This document shows, in pieces, positions 21,454-26,652 of a DNA stretch of 26,652 nt (position 1 is its first letter; every line of letters starts with the position of its first letter). The DNA is from CAKVOD01 sp050872805 (GTDB lineage Bacteria; Bacillota; Clostridia; Christensenellales; UBA1242): positions 1 through 26,652 of the forward strand of contig JBNMHN010000003.1 of the NCBI GenBank assembly GCA_050872805.1, given 5' to 3'. Under the pieces are notes generated by a model, which was not told the origin of the DNA, made no database searches, and saw only the letters and a program-made list of their open reading frames with translations. The translations under genes and the position numbers were made by a program.

Positions 21454-22545
21454 ATGAAATTAGGTGTTGTTGGACTACCAAATGTAGGAAAAAGTACGCT
21501 ATTTAATGCAATTACCAAAGCGGGCGCAATGAGCGCTAATTACCCGTTTTGTACGATAGAACCAAATGTTGGAATCGTTCCTGTGCCAGATGCAAGACTT
21601 GACCAACTCGAAAAGTTTTATAATTCTAAACGCAAGGTTTACGCAAACATTGAGTTTGTCGACATTGCGGGGCTTGTCAAAGGCGCTAGCCTTGGCGAAG
21701 GACTTGGCAACAAGTTTTTGAGTCACATTCGCGAAGTCGACGCAATCGTTCACTGCGTTAGATGTTTTGACGACGCAAATATCATTCACGTTGAAGGAAA
21801 AGTCGACCCGCAAAATGATATTGAAATTATCAATCTTGAACTTATTCTTGCCGACATTGAAAGCGTCGACAAGCGCATTGAAAAGGTTGGCAAGTCCGTC
21901 AAAGCGGGCGACAAGGACGCGAAAGAAGAATTTGAGGTTTTGAACATTATCAAAGATACATTGTCAAAAAATCTTCCTGCACGCCTTGCCCCACTTAGTG
22001 ACGAGCAAAAGAAAATTGCGCAAGGGTTCTTCCTTTTGACAACCAAACCTGTCATTTACTGTGCCAATGTCAGTGAGGACGATTTGGGCGCACCTGACAA
22101 TGAGTACGTCAAAAAGGTCAAAGCAATCGCTGAAAAGGAAAATGCGGAAGTTGTCACAATTTGCGCAAAGATTGAAGAAGATTTATCCGCGCTTGAGGAC
22201 GACGAGAAAGTCGAAATGATGCGCGAACTTGGTATAGAACAAAGTGGGCTTGACAAACTTATCACCGCTTGCTACCACTTGCTCGGTTTGATGTCGTTCC
22301 TCACAGCAGGTGAAGACGAGGTGCGCGCGTGGACAATTCCTATCGGCTACAAAGCACCGCAAGCGGCTGGAAAAATTCATACCGACTTTGAAAAAGGATT
22401 TATCAAAGCGGGAGTCGTCAACTACAAAGACCTTTTGGAACTTGGCGGGTTCACTCAGGCAAAAGAAAAAGGAAAAGTCAGACTTGAGGGCAAAGACTAC
22501 GTTGTTCAAGACGGCGATGTGATGCTATTCAAATTTAATGTTTAG
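21454..22545 (+). CDS. ychF: YchF/OLA1-family P-loop ATPase
   Basis: 363 aa. Universal Obg-like P-loop protein that binds ribosomes and prefers ATP. Seen: G1 GLPNVGKST, switch region NYPFCTIEPNVG, G3 DIAGLVKGASLGEGLGNKFL, a coiled-coil insert (about 130-200), G4-like YCANVSED in place of NKxD (this explains the ATP preference), and the C-terminal TGS domain with ARGWTIPIG-type (VRAWTIPIGYKAPQAAGKIH) and VQDGDVMLFKFNV motifs. Start at 21454, the second of two ATGs, because AAAGGAG sits five bases from it. A consensus promoter precedes it. It is followed after 13 bp by a small gene that is probably co-transcribed. Confidence 0.96.
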   Translation: MKLGVVGLPNVGKSTLFNAITKAGAMSANYPFCTIEPNVGIVPVPDARLDQLEKFYNSKRKVYANIEFVDIAGLVKGASLGEGLGNKFLSHIREVDAIVHCVRCFDDANIIHVEGKVDPQNDIEIINLELILADIESVDKRIEKVGKSVKAGDKDAKEEFEVLNIIKDTLSKNLPARLAPLSDEQKKIAQGFFLLTTKPVIYCANVSEDDLGAPDNEYVKKVKAIAEKENAEVVTICAKIEEDLSALEDDEKVEMMRELGIEQSGLDKLITACYHLLGLMSFLTAGEDEVRAWTIPIGYKAPQAAGKIHTDFEKGFIKAGVVNYKDLLELGGFTQAKEKGKVRLEGKDYVVQDGDVMLFKFNV

Positions 22546-22558
22546 AAGAGGTATAGTT

Positions 22559-23044
22559 ATGAACACAAATGATGAAATTATAAACATTTTAAATAATGGT
22601 TTTGATAAAATTACAAACTCGGTCACCGTAGACTACAAGCACAGCGCTTTGATGAAAGACCCAAAGCACATTGAACTCATCGAGCACTATGCAAAGGTTC
22701 TTTCACACCACTTCATTAGTAAATTTGCAAACCTTTGCACTGCTGTTTCAAACGCGGATATGATTGACAACGAACAAAAGGCGGCTGTTATGAATGCCGT
22801 TGAAAGAAAGGTCGACCAAATTGCTGCTGACTTCCCTAAGAAATACGAAATGACTATGAAGCAAGTCAAAAAGTATTTTGGTCACTCATACTCAGTCGAA
22901 TGCTTAACAAATGTCACCGCCGAATGCTTTGTTGACGACTTTAATGATGAACGCAAAAACATTATCGAGTGGGCAAAAAACATTCAACTTGAGAATGAAG
23001 GTACAACAAAAGCAGCAAATTCTACTGAAAAAGCAACTGCATAG
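22559..23044 (+). CDS. Uncharacterised helical protein downstream of ychF
   Basis: 161 aa, soluble, mostly helical. There is a long amphipathic section (about 35-95: IELIEHYAKVLSHHFISKFA, then AVMNAVERKVDQIAADFPKK) and a loose Thr/Ala/Asn-rich C-terminal tail (NEGTTKAANSTEKATA). No motif is recognised. ATG at 22559 with AGAGGTATAGTT upstream; 13 bp after the ychF stop, so it is expressed with it. A strong bidirectional terminator follows at once. Confidence 0.75.
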   Translation: MNTNDEIINILNNGFDKITNSVTVDYKHSALMKDPKHIELIEHYAKVLSHHFISKFANLCTAVSNADMIDNEQKAAVMNAVERKVDQIAADFPKKYEMTMKQVKKYFGHSYSVECLTNVTAECFVDDFNDERKNIIEWAKNIQLENEGTTKAANSTEKATA

Positions 23045-23047
23045 ATT

Positions 23048-23264
23048 TACAAAAAAAACGCTTGAAAACTTTAATTCAAGCGTTTTTTATTTTTTGCCCC
23101 TTGATTCAGAATCGAACTGAAACATACCTTTTCAAGATTGGCTCAACCATACGTGATGTATGGTTCTGTTCCGCTACACTTCTTTTGCTTGCGCTCAAAG
23201 TGTTGGTTTAGCAGGATGCTTTGCATCCCATTCTTTTTTTAAGTGGCCGTAAACAGCGGGCCAC
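23048..23264 (-). ncRNA. Structured non-coding RNA, ~215 nt, with own promoter and terminator
   Basis: The gap between the 22559 gene and the MORN gene holds a minus-strand transcription unit. Its 5' end, predicted at about 23264, starts a hairpin GTGGCC...GGCCAC (23243-23264). Next come GGATGC-AAA-GCATCC (23214-23228), an ACACTT...AAGTGT stem, AACCATAC-N5-GTATGGTT (23145-23165), and a tRNA-like T-arm TTCAG-TTCGATT-CTGAA (23105-23121) enclosed by CTTGA...TCAAG. A terminator with an eight-T run ends it. No open frame of size fits. The T-arm with canonical TTCGATT loop is striking, but the element is not a tRNA. A known class such as the raiA-type RNA is possible; I cannot confirm it. Confidence 0.6.
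23055..23088. terminator. Bidirectional intrinsic terminator
   Basis: AAAACGCTTGAA (23055-23066) pairs with TTCAAGCGTTTT (23075-23086). T runs on both strands end the ychF transcript (plus) and the structured RNA (minus). Confidence 0.85.
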
Positions 23265-23270
23265 GATGTT

Positions 23271-23299
23271 ATTATAACAAATAGAACTTCATTTGTCAT
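23271..23299 (-). promoter_or_regulatory. Promoter of the structured RNA
   Basis: On the minus strand ATGACA (23294-23299), 17-bp spacer, TATAAT (23271-23276). The expected start falls on the first base of the 5' hairpin. Confidence 0.7.
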
Positions 23300-23358
23300 T
23301 CTTTTTTTACACAAAAAGCAATATACCATTTAGCAAATACTATCAAACAATGTAAATG

Positions 23359-23745
23359 CTATCTTTCTATTCCAGCCTCAATTTTAGTAGCAACTGTGGT
23401 GTTTTTGCTTGGCGCTTTTTTAGTACTTAAAAATTTTTCACTTGAAACCAATCTATCGAGCGCAAAAGTCATTTTATAAACATCACCATTAGCACGATAC
23501 AACATTCCGTCTCCGTGCTTTTTGTCCTTATAGAATGTACCTACATAGACATCACCGTCCTTATAATACACCTTACCTTTACCACTGCGTTGATTGTTTT
23601 CCCAGTACCCCTCATATTTCATCCCGCCGCGATAGTTCATAACGCCAAAACCTTCACGCTTATAGTATTCTACATTTTCTTCTTGCAACACTAACAATGC
23701 TTCTCCGTTATATACCCCATTATGAAAATGTACAGTTGTATTCAT
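23359..23745 (-). CDS. MORN-repeat protein
   Basis: 128 aa. Contains successive MORN-type repeats: GFGVMNYRGGMKYEGYWENN, RSGKGKVYYKDGDVYVGTFY and KKHGDGMLYRANGDVYKMTF. The YxGxWxxxxxxGxG pattern is clear in the first two. Repeats are flanked by a short N-terminal strand region and a basic Lys/Ser/Thr tail (KKAPSKNTTVATK). MORN repeats form beta sheets that mediate protein or lipid contacts; no enzyme domain is attached. ATG at 23745 with TTTTGGAGGCAATT upstream; no signal peptide. It is monocistronic; a clear terminator is not visible downstream before the RNA promoter. Confidence 0.85.
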   Translation of the reverse strand: MNTTVHFHNGVYNGEALLVLQEENVEYYKREGFGVMNYRGGMKYEGYWENNQRSGKGKVYYKDGDVYVGTFYKDKKHGDGMLYRANGDVYKMTFALDRLVSSEKFLSTKKAPSKNTTVATKIEAGIER

Positions 23746-23878
23746 AATTGCCTCCAAAACTATGCCTAGATTTTACCACTTAATTTTGCATTTGTCAAAC
23801 TTTTCGACAAACATTTTTCGGCAATTTTTGTTATCTAAAATCACGTTGTGATTTAAAATTGGATGTTCAATTTCACAT

Positions 23879-23935
23879 AAAAAAACAAGTGGCAAAACTA
23901 CATTCCCGCAACGGAAAGTTTATTTTGCTACTTGT
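23879..23935 (-). terminator. nrdR terminator
   Basis: Long stem with ACAAGTGGCAAAA (23885-23897) against TTTTGCTACTTGT (23923-23935), one mismatch, and an inner TTCC...GGAA pairing. It is followed on the minus strand by seven T. Confidence 0.75.
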
Positions 23936-23962
23936 ATTGTATAGTTTAATTTTTCTTTGTAT

Positions 23963-24424
23963 TTACGCTTTAAATTTGTTTTCGCAGTCGCGCAAAAAGT
24001 CCACAAAATTGTCGATATCAGTAAATCTCTTATAGACTGACGCAAAGCGGACGTATGCAACTTCATCAAGTTTTTTCAGTTCATTCATAACAATTTCCCC
24101 GATTTGGCTTGACTTTATCTCTTGAGAGGGATAGTTTATGACATACTGTTCTACTTTATTGACAATTTTCTCCATTGACTCGGACGATACAGGGCGCTTT
24201 TCACACGCTTTGATAAGCCCTTTTATAATTTTTTCGCGCGAAAACTCCTGCCTAGAGTTATCCGACTTGATTACAAGCAACGGCGATGTCTCGACCGTTT
24301 CGTATGTAGTAAAGCGTTTTCCGCAGCGGTTGCATTCGCGTCGCCTACGTATTGCGTTGATTTCTTCAGTATTTCTCGAATCTAAAACTTTGCTATCTTC
24401 ATAGCCACAAAATACACATTTCAT
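23963..24424 (-). CDS. nrdR: Transcriptional repressor NrdR
   Basis: 153 aa, normal length. The N-terminal zinc ribbon CVFCGYEDSKVLDSR with the second pair CNRCGKRF, and an ATP-cone domain from residue 46 (PLLVIKSDNSRQEFSREKI, then GLIKACEKRPVS). It binds NrdR boxes and represses ribonucleotide reductase genes in response to ATP/dATP. ATG at 24424 with AAAGGATAAAATTTT upstream. No nrd genes are in the window, so it acts in trans. It lies 66 bp downstream of the VirD4-like gene on the same strand with no terminator between, so read-through is possible. Confidence 0.96.
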   Translation of the reverse strand: MKCVFCGYEDSKVLDSRNTEEINAIRRRRECNRCGKRFTTYETVETSPLLVIKSDNSRQEFSREKIIKGLIKACEKRPVSSESMEKIVNKVEQYVINYPSQEIKSSQIGEIVMNELKKLDEVAYVRFASVYKRFTDIDNFVDFLRDCENKFKA

Positions 24425-24490
24425 AAAATTTTATCCTTTTTTGTTTTTCTCACAACCATTTGTGCAAACAAACTCGAAATTTACCACACA

Positions 24491-26470
24491 TTAGAAGTCA
24501 AAGTCGTCAAATGATGATGTTGATTGTTGCAAAACAGCCTTGTTGCGCGCTTCAATGTCATAGAACATTCGCGCTTCGTCAAGCGTGCGCGCAGGCGCAT
24601 ACTCGGTTGGAATATTCTTCATTAGGTAAAGTTTTGGCACAGCATAAGCAGGCGTGAACACGGCTTTGACTGGGTTTTCGTGATACATTTTGACGATACA
24701 AGTATTCTTTGGCAACAACTCAAGTTCTTCAGGATAGATGAGCGGACGAGATGTTTCGCTCGTCGACTCGGACTTACTATCCTTTTCGCCTTTTGTCTTT
24801 GATGTTGTTTTGACTGTGATGTTACCGCACATTTTACTAAATTCTTCTTTCGTGCGTTGGTCGGTTGTACCGATGAACACTTGAATATTACAGTTAGTGC
24901 GGACAATGTCGGCGACCTTGTCACCATAAATGTTGTTAAGTTGAGTATAGCTTTGAACAACCAAAACCATAAATATACCACGCGAACGACCGACTGTGAT
25001 GATTTTATCTAGTAAGTTTATCTTTGGCAAGTTACCAAACTCATCCATAATAAAGTAGGTATTTCGATTGAGTTGACGCTCTTTTGCGACATTTTTGTTT
25101 GCTAGTTCAATCAAAATTTTGTAAAGTTGAACAATACAAAGCGTTGCGATGCCGTGACGCGTTTGTTTTTCGTCTGGAATAATGATAAAGAACGCTGTTG
25201 GTTGCTCGTCAAATTTTTCAAACTCCATTTCGTCGGCACTTGTTGCATAACAAATACCATTGTCCGACAAAAGCCCGAGTTTTGTAGAAAGTACTGACAC
25301 ATATGAACGCGCAGTGTTTGGCGCAGCGCCAACGACAGTGTTTGCTAATTGCGGAACTTCCGAAAATTTGTCTCTACCTTGGCAAAGGTATTTTTTCAAT
25401 GTCTTAAATTGGTCATCAGGGTCAAGGTCACGGAAGAACGCGATTTTACCAAAGTTATAAAGCGTAAACTTTTCGCGCGTCATATTGCATTTTGGGTCAG
25501 CCGAGTCCTCAAGCATTGCGTACAAAACCGCTTGCGCAAAGCCTTGCGCACCCATTTCCCACGATGGGTCGTTTTGGTTTTCGACGGGAACAAGCGTCAT
25601 TGCAATATCTTTCAAATCTTCTTGAGCGTCGGAAATCAACACTTTTTTAAATGACATAACGTCATTCATAAGCGACTGCTTATCAGCATATGCGGTGCCA
25701 TTAAATTCATACCACTCATCACCAAACGCTGCCGTGTCACTTGTTGCGAGCATCAATTTACAGTTTTTGTCCATTGGTTGCTTATGAATAACTACTTCGC
25801 TATCAATGTGCATAGCGCGTTGGTAAATGTCATAAGCACGTCCCATAGGGTTCCAACGTGTTGATGAGAACACATCACGCAAGTTCAAGACCTTGACATT
25901 GTAACCCTTTTGCTTTAATTTGTATGCGTGGTGCGCATAAAGTTCGCCTTTCGGGTCAGTAACGACAATCGACGGGCGAGTTTTTGTCTCCGACAAGATT
26001 TGAATGAACGGGTCAACATACATTGCTGTTTTACCTGAACCCGTTGTACCAATAACCATTGTGTGAATAGGTTTTCTAAGGTTTACATCAATCGAGCTTC
26101 CCTTCGCTTCCGCGCGTACCAAAATACCATCATTAACAGTTTTCAAATCTGCCCATTTGGCAAATGTCGTAATTTTATTTAGTTCCTTTATAGTCAAGAA
26201 TTTTGAGTCAAAGAACTGCTTTTGTTTGCCGTCCTTATCGCCTTTCTTCCCCGTAAAGAACTTTGCTCCTTTCATTGAGTCTTGCAGCAAGTAACAAATA
26301 AAAAGCAGCATCAAAATACCAAAAACAGCAAGCGTCATTGAATCAGTTATTATTTCCTTAGAGAAATTAACTTCCTGCTTAGAAATCAAACCGCCCACGA
26401 TTATAGCCGCAATAAACGCACCGATAACCACGCCTAAAAGTTTTAGAATTACTTTAAAAAAATTTGACAT
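24491..26470 (-). CDS. VirD4/TraG-type coupling ATPase (T4SS)
   Basis: 659 aa. Two N-terminal membrane helices (about 8-30 and 45-62: VVIGAFIAAIIVGGLI and AVFGILMLLFICYLL) precede a cytoplasmic ATPase. Walker A is VIGTTGSGKTAM, then VVTDPKGELYAHHAYKLKQK; Walker B is YFIMDEFGNLPKI, and RSRGIFMVLVVQSYTQL is the motif 3-like segment. The acidic end SSFDDFDF may be a docking tail. Such proteins hand DNA or protein substrates to a type IV secretion channel. ATG at 26470 with AAAAGGAGAAAG upstream; an upstream start six codons earlier is weaker. No relaxase, VirB4, VirB6 or pilus gene lies within the window, and composition is host-like rather than that of an obvious integrative element. Confidence 0.92.
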   Translation of the reverse strand: MSNFFKVILKLLGVVIGAFIAAIIVGGLISKQEVNFSKEIITDSMTLAVFGILMLLFICYLLQDSMKGAKFFTGKKGDKDGKQKQFFDSKFLTIKELNKITTFAKWADLKTVNDGILVRAEAKGSSIDVNLRKPIHTMVIGTTGSGKTAMYVDPFIQILSETKTRPSIVVTDPKGELYAHHAYKLKQKGYNVKVLNLRDVFSSTRWNPMGRAYDIYQRAMHIDSEVVIHKQPMDKNCKLMLATSDTAAFGDEWYEFNGTAYADKQSLMNDVMSFKKVLISDAQEDLKDIAMTLVPVENQNDPSWEMGAQGFAQAVLYAMLEDSADPKCNMTREKFTLYNFGKIAFFRDLDPDDQFKTLKKYLCQGRDKFSEVPQLANTVVGAAPNTARSYVSVLSTKLGLLSDNGICYATSADEMEFEKFDEQPTAFFIIIPDEKQTRHGIATLCIVQLYKILIELANKNVAKERQLNRNTYFIMDEFGNLPKINLLDKIITVGRSRGIFMVLVVQSYTQLNNIYGDKVADIVRTNCNIQVFIGTTDQRTKEEFSKMCGNITVKTTSKTKGEKDSKSESTSETSRPLIYPEELELLPKNTCIVKMYHENPVKAVFTPAYAVPKLYLMKNIPTEYAPARTLDEARMFYDIEARNKAVLQQSTSSFDDFDF

Positions 26471-26526
26471 ACTTTCTCCTTTTATCACAAATCCATTTTC
26501 AATGCAAAAATATGTTTTTGTTTAGA

Positions 26527-26555
26527 ATTATACCATATAAATTATAAAATTCAAA
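26527..26555 (-). promoter_or_regulatory. Possible promoter of the VirD4-like gene
   Basis: On the minus strand TTTGAA (26550-26555), 17-bp spacer, TATAAT (26527-26532). Nothing else is seen in 26556-26652. Confidence 0.45.
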
Positions 26556-26652
26556 CTGATTTGGCTACTGTTTTTTGTGCTTTTTAAGTGTTGTTATTCC
26601 CCAACGTAAATTTGATTGTGCAATGTGAAGATAAACTTATATTGAATATTAG

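Noticed and set aside
23090..23170. tRNA gene suggested by the TTCGATT T-arm on the minus strand
   Set aside because: No 7-bp acceptor, D-arm or anticodon arm of tRNA geometry can be drawn around it, and the neighbouring stems are too long. Kept as part of a larger structured RNA.
1..26652. CRISPR array, insertion sequence, integrase or DGR reverse transcriptase
   Set aside because: No spaced repeats, transposase, recombinase catalytic motifs or reverse-transcriptase YxDD-type protein was found on either strand.

Overview
The window looks like a chromosomal piece of an AT-rich, Gram-positive (Bacillota-type, probably uncultured clostridial or related gut-type) bacterium carrying an integrated or co-assembled phage region at its left end. 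The basis is low GC, strong AGGAGG ribosome sites, consensus TTGACA/TATAAT promoters, U-tract terminators, and NrdR, YchF, UppP and a MarR/ABC pair of Firmicute style. No rRNA, tRNA, CRISPR array or insertion sequence was found.

Region 1 (about 1-10,300, all minus strand, transcribed right to left) is a phage early operon. Its order is ribbon-helix-helix regulator, YqaJ exonuclease, a DUF6273-type protein with a hypervariable-looking tail, DUF1351 protein, two small proteins, RecT, a replication gene, a helix-turn-helix regulator, an N6-adenine-type and a C5-cytosine methyltransferase, a small protein, an ASCH-domain protein, YopX, a zinc protein, another small protein, and MetK (SAM synthetase). 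Genes overlap or lie within a few bases. Three genes carry frame-determining repeats: a G9 tract that breaks the C5 methyltransferase, a G9 tract that is in frame in the adenine methyltransferase, and an 11-bp tandem duplication that splits the replication gene. The DUF6273 tail has the codon bias and downstream GAAA-loop hairpin expected of a diversity-generating retroelement (DGR) target, but no reverse transcriptase or template repeat is visible here. MetK could feed SAM to the methyltransferases.

Region 2 (about 10,200-12,560) holds a two-gene minus-strand operon read here as remote, catalytically degenerate relatives of divisome proteins. One is an FtsZ-like fold without the GTPase motifs, fused to an FtsK-gamma-like winged helix. 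The other is an FtsK-motor-like protein without a P-loop. Paired palindromes overlap the promoter that would drive the phage operon. No integrase or classical repressor is visible, so the phage boundary is not defined.

Region 3 (12,560-26,652) looks like host chromosome: a coiled-coil protein of unknown role; a candidate short RNA; a MarR regulator with a fused ABC ATPase-permease; a hairpin-rich intergenic stretch; TrxB; UppP with a calcium-type P-ATPase; YchF with a downstream small gene; a roughly 215-nt structured RNA with its own promoter and terminator; a MORN-repeat protein; NrdR; and a VirD4/TraG-type coupling ATPase with no other secretion genes in view.

All family calls were made by eye from motifs. 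The divisome-like and DGR calls are inference and need profile searches.
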